Shown: positions 8,080 through 16,427 of the stretch, in pieces
Position numbering within the stretch: the stretch's first letter is position 1
How the letters are laid out: each line of letters begins with the position of its first letter
Assembly: GCF_034366625.1 (NCBI RefSeq)
Contig: NZ_JAXMIH010000006.1
Location: 558,001 to 622,000 of the forward strand
DNA length: 64,000 bases
Source: Prosthecobacter sp.
GTDB taxonomy: Bacteria > Verrucomicrobiota > Verrucomicrobiia > Verrucomicrobiales > Verrucomicrobiaceae
Direction of reading: 5' to 3'
The notes under the pieces: model-generated
What the model was told of the DNA's origin: nothing
Database searches by the model: none
What the model saw: only the letters and a program-made list of their open reading frames with translations
Made by a program: the position numbers and the translations under genes

Positions 8080-9978
8080 ATGTCTCCCATCACCCCTGCC
8101 GTCGTTTCCGCCAAAGACCTGCGCCTTCAATTCGGGCTGCAGCAGGTCTTCAATGACGCGACGATGAGCATCCATGAGGGCGAGAAACTCGGGCTCGTGG
8201 GCCGTAACGGCTCCGGGAAGACCAGCCTCATGCGCATCCTCGTCGGCACGGAGAAACCGGACAGCGGCACGATCTCGCGGCGCAACGGCATCATCGTCAG
8301 CCACCTCGCGCAGGAGTTCACGCTCGATGACGACGCCAGCGTCATCGACAACATCCGCGGCGGCGCCTCGGTGCTGCTCGAGATGGTCGAGCGTTATGAA
8401 TCCGGCGACTACAAAGGCGATCAGGAGGACGAATTGCTGCATCAGATCCAGCTTCACGACGGCTGGGGCGTCGAAACCCGCATCAGCACCGCGATGAATG
8501 AACTCGGCGTGGCGGCGGCGGATCGTCTCGTCAAAGGACTCTCAGGTGGTGAGAAACGCCGCGTGGCTTTGGCGCGTGCGCTCGTCTCGCAGCCGGATTT
8601 GCTGCTGCTCGACGAACCGACGAACCATCTCGACGCTGAATCCATCGAGTGGCTGGAGGTGTTCCTGCGCGATTTCAGCGGTGCGGTGCTCTTCGTCACG
8701 CATGACCGCTATTTCCTCGACCGCGTGGCCACGCGCATCATCGAGATCGACGACAGCCGCATTTACAGCCATCCCGGCAACTACAGCGCGTTCCTGGAGA
8801 GCAAGGCTATCCGTGAAGGCGTGGAGGCAAACTCGGAGCGCCGCCGTCAGAGCTTTCTGCGGCATGAGCTGGAGTTTGTGCGCGCGGGCGTCCGAGGCCG
8901 GGGCACCAAACAGCAGTCCCGGCTGGATGAATTCGACCGCGTGTCCGCCATCGCGGCTCCCGAGGCCGAGCTGGTGATGGATTTGATCATCCCACCGGCC
9001 CCGCCGCTGGCGAACACGGTGGTCGATGCCAAAGACATCGGCGCGCACATCGACGACCGCTGGTTGTTCAGCCATCTCGACCTCAGCTTCGAGCCCGCCA
9101 CCTGCACCGGCATCATCGGCCGCAACGGTCTAGGCAAAACCACGTTGCTGCGCATGCTGATGGGCGAACAGCAGCCGAATGAAGGCAAGGTCGTCATCGG
9201 CAAGCGCACCATCTTCAATTACGTCGATCAGCAGCGCCTGCTGCTCAATCCCGAGAACAGCGTGATGGAGGAAGTAGCAGGACCGATGTCGGAGTTTGTG
9301 CAGTTCGGCCCGGAGAAGCTGCATGTGCGCACGTATCTGCGGCGCTTCCTGTTCACCGATGATCGTGTGACCATGCGCGTGAAGGAACTCAGCGGTGGCG
9401 AGCAAAGCCGCGTGCTGCTGGCGAAAATCCTGCGCCGCGGCGGCAACTTCCTCATTCTCGACGAACCGACGAACGATCTCGATCTCGCCACGATGCGTGT
9501 GCTCGAAGAAGCCATCATGGCCTTCAAAGGCTGCGCGCTCGTCGTCAGCCATGACCGCTACTTCCTCGACCGCGTCTGCACCCGCCTGATTGCCTTCGAA
9601 GGCCACGGCCGCATCCACGAATGCGCTGGCAACTACAGCTACTACCAGGAAAAACGCGCCGCGCGAGCCGCCGCCGAGCTGGCTCACGTCAACGCCGCTG
9701 TGAAGAAGGAAAAAGCCGCCGCCGCCAACGCCCCCAAGCCGCGCAAGATGTCGCAGAAGGAGCAGCGCGAGCTGGCCGACTGCGAAACCGCCATCGCCAC
9801 CCTGGAGAGCGAGATCGCCGTCATGGAAGCCGAACTGAGCAACCCCGAGCTGTTTGTGAAGCTCGGTGCTGGCACGAATGACTTCATCGCCAAACTCGAT
9901 GCGAAGAAGCACGAGCTGGAAGGCAAATTCACGAGCTGGGCAGCGCTGGAGGAGATCCGGGTAGCGTGTGAGGGGTGA
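8080..9978 (+). CDS. ABC-F family ATPase (Uup-like)
   Basis: Cytosolic, membrane-free ATPase of 632 aa with two ABC cassettes, of the class that acts on ribosomes or branched DNA. The start at 8080 is chosen because the conserved ABC-F N-terminus (VSAKDLRLQFG) begins there; sequence upstream belongs to the structured repeat. Cassette 1 has Walker A GRNGSGKT at 41-48, signature LSGGEKRR and Walker B LLLLDEPTNHLD. Cassette 2 has GRNGLGKT, LSGGEQSR and FLILDEPTNDLD. The linker region and a charged C-terminal coiled coil (about 575-625, after KPRKMSQKEQRELADCE) match Uup-type members. There is no neighbour-based hint of antibiotic resistance. Confidence 0.93.
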   Translation: MSPITPAVVSAKDLRLQFGLQQVFNDATMSIHEGEKLGLVGRNGSGKTSLMRILVGTEKPDSGTISRRNGIIVSHLAQEFTLDDDASVIDNIRGGASVLLEMVERYESGDYKGDQEDELLHQIQLHDGWGVETRISTAMNELGVAAADRLVKGLSGGEKRRVALARALVSQPDLLLLDEPTNHLDAESIEWLEVFLRDFSGAVLFVTHDRYFLDRVATRIIEIDDSRIYSHPGNYSAFLESKAIREGVEANSERRRQSFLRHELEFVRAGVRGRGTKQQSRLDEFDRVSAIAAPEAELVMDLIIPPAPPLANTVVDAKDIGAHIDDRWLFSHLDLSFEPATCTGIIGRNGLGKTTLLRMLMGEQQPNEGKVVIGKRTIFNYVDQQRLLLNPENSVMEEVAGPMSEFVQFGPEKLHVRTYLRRFLFTDDRVTMRVKELSGGEQSRVLLAKILRRGGNFLILDEPTNDLDLATMRVLEEAIMAFKGCALVVSHDRYFLDRVCTRLIAFEGHGRIHECAGNYSYYQEKRAARAAAELAHVNAAVKKEKAAAANAPKPRKMSQKEQRELADCETAIATLESEIAVMEAELSNPELFVKLGAGTNDFIAKLDAKKHELEGKFTSWAALEEIRVACEG

Positions 9979-10044
9979 GTTTGGGCGGCCCTGCGGAGAT
10001 TCTCGCGTGACAGTATTTGTCCTGCTCGTGTAGCCTCCCTGTCC

Positions 10045-10938
10045 ATGAAACCAACAATACTAGCGGTTGTGGCGTTGTCTCTGAGCATGCTGCCAGGCGG
10101 AGCGCACGAAGAGATCGACTACGAAATCACGAGCGCGCATGAGGGCCTGAAGGAAGCGGCCAAATTTGCGATCTCCAAAGGAGACAAGACGCTCTTTGAT
10201 ACATTGCTCAAAGCGGGCCTCCAGATCAACAAACCCCTGGATGCAGACTACAAAGAGTCGGCGCTTCATGAGGCAGTCTCGCGTGAGAACCCGGACATGA
10301 TCCGCTATTTGTTGAAGCAAGGAGCCAACCCGCTGCTTCGAGACAACGGGGGCAATCGTCCGATTGATGATCTTGAACGCGAACGGACGACGGACATCAC
10401 ACCGTTCATCACGGCCCTTGCCAGAGAGCCGACTGCCTACGACAAAAAGCAACTCATGCAGATTCCCGTGGCGGTATGGCATGAGATCCTGGGAACACCG
10501 GAGCCTGCGCCAGATCCACTCGCGCCTCCTGTTGGAGACCCGGGCGTCATTCTCTTGGTCCCCTTCGTTTCCATCAATGGAAAGGACCCAGCCCCTGAAA
10601 TGACACCCACTCTCAATGCCCATTTTCCTGGCTGGCGCTCACGCAGCCGCGCTCAAGAGACGATAGAGAATAAAGTTACCCACATCTACTGGGACACACA
10701 AACCCACGAACGTGGAGAAATCGTTGAGATAACGCTTGTTTCCTCTTCATCCAAAGAGGTGTCTGCCCGCAGTTCAGGTGCCATCACCAGCCATGTACGG
10801 AAACAAGATCTTCCGGCCTATGAGTTCAAAATCCGACGTGCCACTGGCCCCTTTCTCTCAGGCGGCGGCTGGGGCGGGCATGTCGTGCTCATCGCCGGAT
10901 ATTGGGTGAAGGTCGGCACGGCAGGCTGGGACGAGTGA
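10045..10938 (+). CDS. Secreted ankyrin-repeat hypothetical protein
   Basis: 297-aa protein with a signal peptide (ILAVVALSLSMLPGGA). Residues about 30-105 contain two ankyrin repeats: ISKGDKTLFDTLLKAGLQIN, then ALHEAVSRENPDMIRYLLKQGANPLLRD with the typical GANPLLRDNGG turn. The C-terminal two thirds has no domain I recognise. Ankyrin repeats usually mediate protein-protein contact, and the signal peptide places it in the periplasm. It converges on the DUF1080 gene with only 40 bases between them. No operon partner is evident. Confidence 0.8.
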   Translation: MKPTILAVVALSLSMLPGGAHEEIDYEITSAHEGLKEAAKFAISKGDKTLFDTLLKAGLQINKPLDADYKESALHEAVSRENPDMIRYLLKQGANPLLRDNGGNRPIDDLERERTTDITPFITALAREPTAYDKKQLMQIPVAVWHEILGTPEPAPDPLAPPVGDPGVILLVPFVSINGKDPAPEMTPTLNAHFPGWRSRSRAQETIENKVTHIYWDTQTHERGEIVEITLVSSSSKEVSARSSGAITSHVRKQDLPAYEFKIRRATGPFLSGGGWGGHVVLIAGYWVKVGTAGWDE

Positions 10939-10978
10939 TCGACGAGCGCTTCCCTCTCGCTCACATCGTGCTGTTTTA

Positions 10979-11617
10979 CTACAGCACCTTGATCTTCACA
11001 TTCCGATACCACACCGGTGCCTGCGCTTTACCGTGGAGGCCCTGGAGGCCGATGGGGCCTTTGCGGGCGAAGTCTTTGAGGGCGACGGGGAATTTGTTCG
11101 GGGTGCCGTCGGGGTTCTTCTTCACTTCGGGCCAGTTGTCGAGATTGGCATCAATCACGGTCTCGCCGTTGAAGACCACGGTCACTTGCGGGCCTTTGCA
11201 GGTGATGGTGAAGCGGTTCCACTCGCCGACGGGCCTGGCGGCGCCCTTGCTGGGCGGCATGGCGTCATAAATCGCGGCGACCATGCCGTACTTGCTGCCG
11301 TCGGCGCTGTCATGGACCTGGATTTCGAGGGCGGAGAGGACGTTCTTGATGTCGCCGGAGCGGAGGAAGACGCCGCTGTTGGATTCTGCGATCACCTTGA
11401 ACTCAAGGTCGAGGATGAAGTCGCCATACGAGTCCTTCGTCCAGAGCGTGTCGTGGTCCTTGGCGACGAGGACGCCCTCGGTGAAAGCCCAGCCGCCGGG
11501 AGCGACGGTGTTCGAGAGATCGGTGGCGAAGAGATCTTTCCAGCCGGTGGTGTCGGGATGTTCGGCGGCGAAGGTGAGGCTGAGGGTGGCGAGGAGGGTG
11601 AGGGTGATGTGTTTCAT
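10979..11617 (-). CDS. Secreted DUF1080 / 3-keto-disaccharide hydrolase domain protein
   Basis: 212-aa secreted protein with a signal peptide (ITLTLLATLSLTFAA). The start at 11617 follows from that signal; the longer ORF start at 11794 adds 59 non-conserved residues. The whole mature part is one concanavalin-like DUF1080 domain (PF06439): WKDLFATDLSN, GVLVAKDHDTLWTKDSYGDF, NSGVFLRSG, EIQVHD, and the closing GPIGLQGLHG with VWYRNVKIK. Some members act on 3-keto-disaccharides or related oxidised sugars, but many are unassigned. The family is strongly expanded in Verrucomicrobiota and Planctomycetota. It is divergent from a small lipoprotein gene. The 224-bp space between them contains a CCCCGG-N6-CCGGGG hairpin at 11734-11751. 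Confidence 0.9.
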   Translation of the reverse strand: MKHITLTLLATLSLTFAAEHPDTTGWKDLFATDLSNTVAPGGWAFTEGVLVAKDHDTLWTKDSYGDFILDLEFKVIAESNSGVFLRSGDIKNVLSALEIQVHDSADGSKYGMVAAIYDAMPPSKGAARPVGEWNRFTITCKGPQVTVVFNGETVIDANLDNWPEVKKNPDGTPNKFPVALKDFARKGPIGLQGLHGKAQAPVWYRNVKIKVL

Positions 11618-11841
11618 GGTGGTGGGCATCCAACGTGAGCTTGGAGGGAAAGGTTCCAAGTTCCAGAGGTAAAAGCGCGGCACGCCGCAGCCCCAGCGCG
11701 GTCTGCCGCCCGGCCTGGAGTCGTGCCTGTGCTCCCCGGATTGTGCCGGGGTGAATTTTATCGAATTGCTTTTTTCTCCGCCGCAGCCCATCATTCTAAA
11801 AACCAGGAAATTCCGCTCCTGATCTCATCCACGCCACCTCA

Positions 11842-12159
11842 ATGAAACTCGCTCGCTCCCTGTTCATCCTCCCGGTTCTTGCCGCCCTGTCCCTGGCCTC
11901 CTGCACCCATACCCGTCATGTGATTGGCCACGACTACAACATCACCACCTACGGCCCCGACAGTTTTGGCGGCCACGGCGGCGGTTACGGCAGTGGTTAC
12001 GCCATCTGGCCGATGCCCACTGACAACTACGCGTTGTACGGCACATTTGATGATCCTTACGCCTGGGGCGACAGCGGCTACTACCGCGCCACCCAGGCCA
12101 TACCTGCGCCAAGCTATGAGTCGACCTCATCTTCCAGGCAACAGACCTCCGGGAAATGA
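11842..12159 (+). CDS. Small glycine/tyrosine-rich lipoprotein
   Basis: 105-aa predicted lipoprotein. The N-terminus is a clear type II signal (LPVLAALSLASC) with the acylated Cys at 21. The mature part is short, rich in Gly, Tyr and Ser (GGHGGGYGSGY) and without a known domain; the tail is Ser-rich and probably disordered. It is likely anchored to the outer or inner membrane. Function is unknown. Codon use matches the neighbours and the ATG directly starts the signal, so the gene is probably real. Confidence 0.75.
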   Translation: MKLARSLFILPVLAALSLASCTHTRHVIGHDYNITTYGPDSFGGHGGGYGSGYAIWPMPTDNYALYGTFDDPYAWGDSGYYRATQAIPAPSYESTSSSRQQTSGK

Positions 12160-12290
12160 CGAAGGGATGCCGCGCCGATTCGCCCACACGAAACGCAGGG
12201 GTGATCGGCGCGATTGATCCGGCTCCTGACGCGAATGACTGAAGCCGCTGCCCGTTTGAATTCGATCACCGGCTCTGCATTCTGTGAGGC

Positions 12291-13046
12291 ATGAACCTCA
12301 ATCTCGAAGGCAAGTCCGTCGCCGTGTTTGGAGCCGCCAAGGGCATTGGGCGGGCGATTGTGGATGGTTTTGTGGCCGAAGGGTGTGCCGTGCGGGGTTT
12401 TGACCGGGAGAAGAACGCGGACTTCATCACGGCGGGTGATGTGACGAACTTTGAGGCGGTGAAGGCCTTTGCGGCGGGGTTTGAGAGCGTGGATCACATC
12501 GTTTTCTCTGTTGGGGCCGGCTCCGGGAAGTTTGGCTTTCCGTTTTGGAATCTGGAGCCGTCGGACTGGACGCGGGTGCTGGAGATCAACCTCATTGGCG
12601 CAGTGAATGTGGCGCACGCGTTTGCACCGAAACTGATTGAGCGAGGAAGTGGCTCGCTCTTGTTTCTCGTCTCCGTCGCCGGGCAGATGGGATCGCAGAC
12701 CGATCCGCCTTACAGCGCTTCGAAGGCCGGACTGATCAATTTCACGCAGTGCGCGGCGAAGGATCTCGGCCCGCATAACATCCGCGTGAACGCGCTCGCG
12801 CCCGGCATGGTGAAGACGGAGCTGAATCGGTCCATCTGGGCGGCGGGGCAGAAGAAGCTGCCGGAGGATCAATGCGTGAGCTTCGATGACTGGGCGGCGG
12901 AGAAGATCAAGAAGGTGTCACATCTCGGTCGCTGGCAGATGCCGGAGGAATATGCAGCGATGGCGACGTTTCTGGCCTCAGATCACGCGAAGAACATCAC
13001 CGGCCAGACGATCAATATCGACGGCGGGCAGGTAATGCACTCATAG
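12291..13046 (+). CDS. SDR-family NAD(P)-dependent oxidoreductase
   Basis: 251-aa classical short-chain dehydrogenase/reductase of the Rossmann fold. The cofactor loop is GAAKGIG at 14-20. The catalytic triad is Ser128 (LVSVAG) and Tyr141-x3-Lys145 (YSASK). The C-terminus has RVNALAPGMVKTEL and the terminal GQTINIDGG motif typical of FabG-like and sugar or polyol dehydrogenases. An Asp after beta-2 (GFDREK) favours NAD over NADP. The substrate cannot be assigned. It lies alone between a lipoprotein gene and the Nramp-like transporter gene, 89 bases before the latter and in the same direction. Confidence 0.93.
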   Translation: MNLNLEGKSVAVFGAAKGIGRAIVDGFVAEGCAVRGFDREKNADFITAGDVTNFEAVKAFAAGFESVDHIVFSVGAGSGKFGFPFWNLEPSDWTRVLEINLIGAVNVAHAFAPKLIERGSGSLLFLVSVAGQMGSQTDPPYSASKAGLINFTQCAAKDLGPHNIRVNALAPGMVKTELNRSIWAAGQKKLPEDQCVSFDDWAAEKIKKVSHLGRWQMPEEYAAMATFLASDHAKNITGQTINIDGGQVMHS

Positions 13047-13135
13047 CAACTGACACGCCGAGCGAGCGCCTTTCAGCCCATTGGTCCCGACACACGAAGA
13101 TTGTGGCCCCGACAAGCACACTCTAAGATCATCGG

Positions 13136-14470
13136 ATGAACCAGCCAGAACCCGCGCCCAGCCACTGGGCAGCCATCCTTCGCAGCATCGGGCCGGGACT
13201 GATCATCACGGCCTCAATCGTAGGCTCGGGCGAGGTGATCGCCACGCCGAAGGTGGCGGGGGAGGCGGGGTTCACGCTGCTGTGGTTCATCGTGCTCGGC
13301 TGTTTCATCAAGGTGTTCGTGCAGGTGGAGCTGGGGCGCTATGCGGTGAGCACGGGGCAGACAACGCTGGAGGCGATGAACAGCATCCCAGGGCCGCGCT
13401 TTATCGTGAGCTGGCTGCTGTGGCTCTGGCTCGGCATGTTTGTGGCGCTCGTGTTTCAGGTGGCGGGCATCGTCGGTGGCGTGGCGGACATCTTTGCCGC
13501 CGCCGGGCTGACGATGGACAAGAAACTGCTCGCCATCGGCGTCGGCGGTTCGTGCGCGGTGCTGCTGGCGCTGGGGCGCTACCGCCTCGTGGAGAGCTTG
13601 TCGGTGGCGATGGTGGTGCTGTTCACGCTGGCGACGGTCATCGCGGTGGGCTCGCTGCAATGGTCGCCGTATGCGATCACGGCGGCCAATGTGGTGGAGG
13701 GATTTCAATTCAAGCTGCCGGAGAATTTTGTGACCGCGTTCGGTGCGTTCGGCATCATCGGCGTCGGCGCTTCGGAGCTGATCTATTATCCTTATTGGTG
13801 CCTCGAAAAGGGCTACGCCGTGAATGTCGGCCCGCAGGACGGCACGCCGCAGCGGACCGTGCGTGCGCAGGGATGGATGCGCGTGATGCGCATCGACGCG
13901 TGGATTTCCTTTGTCATCTACACGCTGGCGACGCTCGCCTTCTACATGCTCGGTGCCGCCGTGCTGCACTCGAAGGGCCTGCAGGTGAACGACCAGGGCA
14001 TGATCGACACGCTCGCTCACATGTATGCGGAGAGTTTTGGTTCATGGAGCCTCTATGTTTTTCTCGTCGGCGCGTTTTTTGCGCTCTACTCGACGATCTT
14101 CGCCTCCACAGCCTCGAACGCACGGCTGCTGGTCGATGCGGCGGCGCTCTTCAAAGTGGTGCGCTATCCCACACCGGAGCATCGGGTTCGGGCCGTGAAA
14201 GTCTGCGTGGTGCTGCTGCCCGCGTTGTCAGTGGGGCTGTACATGCTCTGGGAGAAACCGGTCACCCTGGTTCTCATCGGTGCCGTCAGCCAGGGGATCA
14301 TGCTGCCCTTCCTGGCTGGCGCGGCGCTTTATTTCCGCCACTGCCGCCTGGACCGCGCCCTGCGTCCCGGCTTCGCATGGACGCTCTGTCTGTGGATCGC
14401 CGCCCTGTCGATGGCGGCGATCGGCGCGTATCAGGTCGTGCAGGAAATCATGAAAGCGGTTCACTCATAA
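13136..14470 (+). CDS. Nramp-related membrane transporter lacking the DPGN motif
   Basis: 444-aa polytopic protein with about 11 hydrophobic helices and the LeuT/APC-type organisation of Nramp transporters, beginning with the TM1 entry GPGLIITASIVG. Classical Nramps have DPGN in TM1 and MPH in TM6 as metal ligands. Here the TM1 position reads IVGSGEV (residues 28-34) and TM6 reads IIGVGASELIYYPYW. Substrate specificity is therefore unlikely to be that of MntH. Related sequences without these motifs are commonly labelled Nramp family in automated annotation. The stop overlaps the convergent dehydrogenase gene by 10 bases. The superfamily is confident; the substrate is unknown. Confidence 0.85.
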   Translation: MNQPEPAPSHWAAILRSIGPGLIITASIVGSGEVIATPKVAGEAGFTLLWFIVLGCFIKVFVQVELGRYAVSTGQTTLEAMNSIPGPRFIVSWLLWLWLGMFVALVFQVAGIVGGVADIFAAAGLTMDKKLLAIGVGGSCAVLLALGRYRLVESLSVAMVVLFTLATVIAVGSLQWSPYAITAANVVEGFQFKLPENFVTAFGAFGIIGVGASELIYYPYWCLEKGYAVNVGPQDGTPQRTVRAQGWMRVMRIDAWISFVIYTLATLAFYMLGAAVLHSKGLQVNDQGMIDTLAHMYAESFGSWSLYVFLVGAFFALYSTIFASTASNARLLVDAAALFKVVRYPTPEHRVRAVKVCVVLLPALSVGLYMLWEKPVTLVLIGAVSQGIMLPFLAGAALYFRHCRLDRALRPGFAWTLCLWIAALSMAAIGAYQVVQEIMKAVHS

Positions 14471-15333
14471 AGCCGGAACAACCCTGAGTGATCCAGATCA
14501 CCGAAGCCTTTTTCGTGTACAAACTTCTCCCACTGGGCGAGGGAGTTCTTCAACGTGGGTGAATCGAGGCCGACGGAATCGGCGAGTTGGGACATGAGGC
14601 GGACATCCTTGAGCTGAAGCGTGGCACGGCCACCGGGGGCGAAATCGCGGCGGACCATGCGATCGCCGTGGAGGTCAAGGATGCGGCTTTCGGCGAAGCC
14701 GCCGAGAAGGGCTTTGCGGACGAGGGCGGGATCGACGCCGGAAAGCTCGGCCATGCGCAAGGCTTGGGCGACGGCGTCGATGGTTTGAGCGACGATGAGT
14801 TGATTGGCGAGCTTGGTGACCTGCCCTGCCCCGCTGGGGCCGAGATGGGTGATATTTTTGCCAACGGCTTGGAAGATGGGCAAAGCGCGCTGGAAATTCA
14901 CCTCGCTGCCGCCGGCCATGATGGTGAGCGTGGCAGCCTCGGCACCGACCTGGCCGCCGGAGACGGGGGCATCGACCCAGTTGACGCGTTCTGCCCATTT
15001 TTTGGTCTCGGGGACGCCAGTGGTGCCAAAGTCGATGATGAGGGCATCTTTGTGCAGACCTTCGATCAAGCCGCCAGGACCAAAGACGATGTTTTCGACG
15101 ACGTCGGTCATGGTGAGATTGACGCAGATGACGCCGGGGCCGATTTCGCGGGAGAGGTCCGGCAAGGTGGCCGCACGGCGCATGCCCAGGGCCACGGCGG
15201 CCTCCGCAGGCGCGTCACTGCGATTCCAGACGACGACATCGGCCCCAGCCGCGTGCAAATGACGCGCATTGGCCCGGCCCATGTTGCCGAGTCCGACGAA
15301 TCCGATCTTGTGTCCTGCGAGTGGCTTGCTCAT
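14461..15333 (-). CDS. NAD-dependent beta-hydroxyacid dehydrogenase (HIBADH/GarR/LtnD-like)
   Basis: 290-aa enzyme of the 6-phosphogluconate/3-hydroxyisobutyrate dehydrogenase superfamily. The N-terminal NAD fold starts GFVGLGNMG at 11-19, which fixes the start at 15333 rather than the longer ORF. The substrate loop DAPVSGGQVGA spans 121-131, and the catalytic Lys174 lies in GAGQVTKLANQ. The helical C-terminal domain is complete. Members oxidise 3-hydroxyisobutyrate, tartronate semialdehyde partners or L-threonate. Divergence from a D-erythronate-dehydrogenase-like gene 56 bases away favours an acid-sugar role, which is inference. It converges on the transporter gene with a 10-base overlap. 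Confidence 0.9.
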   Translation of the reverse strand: MSKPLAGHKIGFVGLGNMGRANARHLHAAGADVVVWNRSDAPAEAAVALGMRRAATLPDLSREIGPGVICVNLTMTDVVENIVFGPGGLIEGLHKDALIIDFGTTGVPETKKWAERVNWVDAPVSGGQVGAEAATLTIMAGGSEVNFQRALPIFQAVGKNITHLGPSGAGQVTKLANQLIVAQTIDAVAQALRMAELSGVDPALVRKALLGGFAESRILDLHGDRMVRRDFAPGGRATLQLKDVRLMSQLADSVGLDSPTLKNSLAQWEKFVHEKGFGDLDHSGLFRLYE

Positions 15334-15389
15334 GTCCGGCGAACTCACATCAGGCAGCGCCTGATGGCAAACACCTTCCCAACTCACGC

Positions 15390-16358
15390 ATGAAAATCAT
15401 CATCACCGGCGGCGGCGGCTTTCTTGGCTCCCAGCTTGCGCAGAAGCTCCTCGAACGCGGCACTTGGTGCGGCCAGCCAATCACCGAGATGGTGCTGCTG
15501 GATGCGTTTTTTCGCGAAGAACCGACGGACACGCGAGTGAAGCAGGTGAAAGGCGACATTGGCGACCGGGCGACGGCTTTCGCGGCTACGGGATCGAAGT
15601 TCGATGTGATCTTCCATCTGGCCTCGATGGTGAGCGGTGAATGCGAGGAGCGCTTTGATGACGCAATGCGTGTGAACTTGGATGGCGGACGCAATGTGTT
15701 TGAGGCGGCGCGAGCGGCGGAAGGCAGGCCGCGAGTGGTGTTTGCGAGCAGCGTGGCTTGCTATGGCGGCCTCGACATGTCGCAACTGATGTCCGACCAC
15801 ACGAAACAGCTCCCGCAGACGACCTACGGCATGACGAAGGCGATGTGCGAGATGATGGTGAACGATCACACCCGCAAAGGCCACTTCGACGGCCGCAGCG
15901 TGCGCTTGCCGACGGTGATCGTGCGTCCCGGCAAGCCGAATGCCGCCGCATCGAGCTGGGCGAGCGGGATGTTCCGCGAACCGCTCAATGGCGAGCCGTG
16001 CCTTCTGCCGATCCGCCGTGAGCAGTCGCATCCAATGACCGGTTATCGCACCGTGATCGATTCGTTCATCGCTTTGAGCGAGGTCGAGGAAGCCAAACTC
16101 GGCAAAGATCGTGCCTGTGTGCTGCCAGCACACCGTGTGACGCCACAGATTGCCGAAAAGGTGATTCAAGAAGTCGCCACAGAGCGTGGCATCAAGCTGG
16201 GACCCATTGTGGATGCCTTTGATGCCCGCATTCAAGGCATCGTGGATAACTGGCCGCAGCAAGTGGATGGCTCTCGTGCGATGGAGATCGGACTGCCGCG
16301 TCCGCCGGAGCTGAAGGTGATCGTAGGGCAGTATCTCGATGATTTTGGGCCGAAGTGA
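15390..16358 (+). CDS. denD: D-erythronate dehydrogenase-like NAD-dependent epimerase/dehydratase family protein
   Basis: 322-aa extended SDR. The glycine-rich loop GGGGFLG is at 7-13, catalytic Ser near 120-121 in VVFASSVACYGG, and Tyr146-x3-Lys150 in TTYGMTK. The motifs SVACYGG, VRLPTVIVRPGKPN and FREPLNGEPC are those I associate with DenD, which oxidises D-erythronate to the 2-keto acid in four-carbon acid-sugar catabolism. The ATG at 15390 sits directly before the conserved MKIIITGGGG start. The partner kinase (OtnK-like) and isomerase or aldolase genes of that pathway are not in this window, so the exact substrate is provisional. A hydroxyacid dehydrogenase gene lies divergently upstream. 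Confidence 0.7.
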   Translation: MKIIITGGGGFLGSQLAQKLLERGTWCGQPITEMVLLDAFFREEPTDTRVKQVKGDIGDRATAFAATGSKFDVIFHLASMVSGECEERFDDAMRVNLDGGRNVFEAARAAEGRPRVVFASSVACYGGLDMSQLMSDHTKQLPQTTYGMTKAMCEMMVNDHTRKGHFDGRSVRLPTVIVRPGKPNAAASSWASGMFREPLNGEPCLLPIRREQSHPMTGYRTVIDSFIALSEVEEAKLGKDRACVLPAHRVTPQIAEKVIQEVATERGIKLGPIVDAFDARIQGIVDNWPQQVDGSRAMEIGLPRPPELKVIVGQYLDDFGPK

Positions 16359-16427
16359 ATTTCCCACCGCTTCATGCATGTCGAGCATGTCGCTTGCTGC
16401 TTTGTCAGCGTGCGCTAGCCTCATGGC

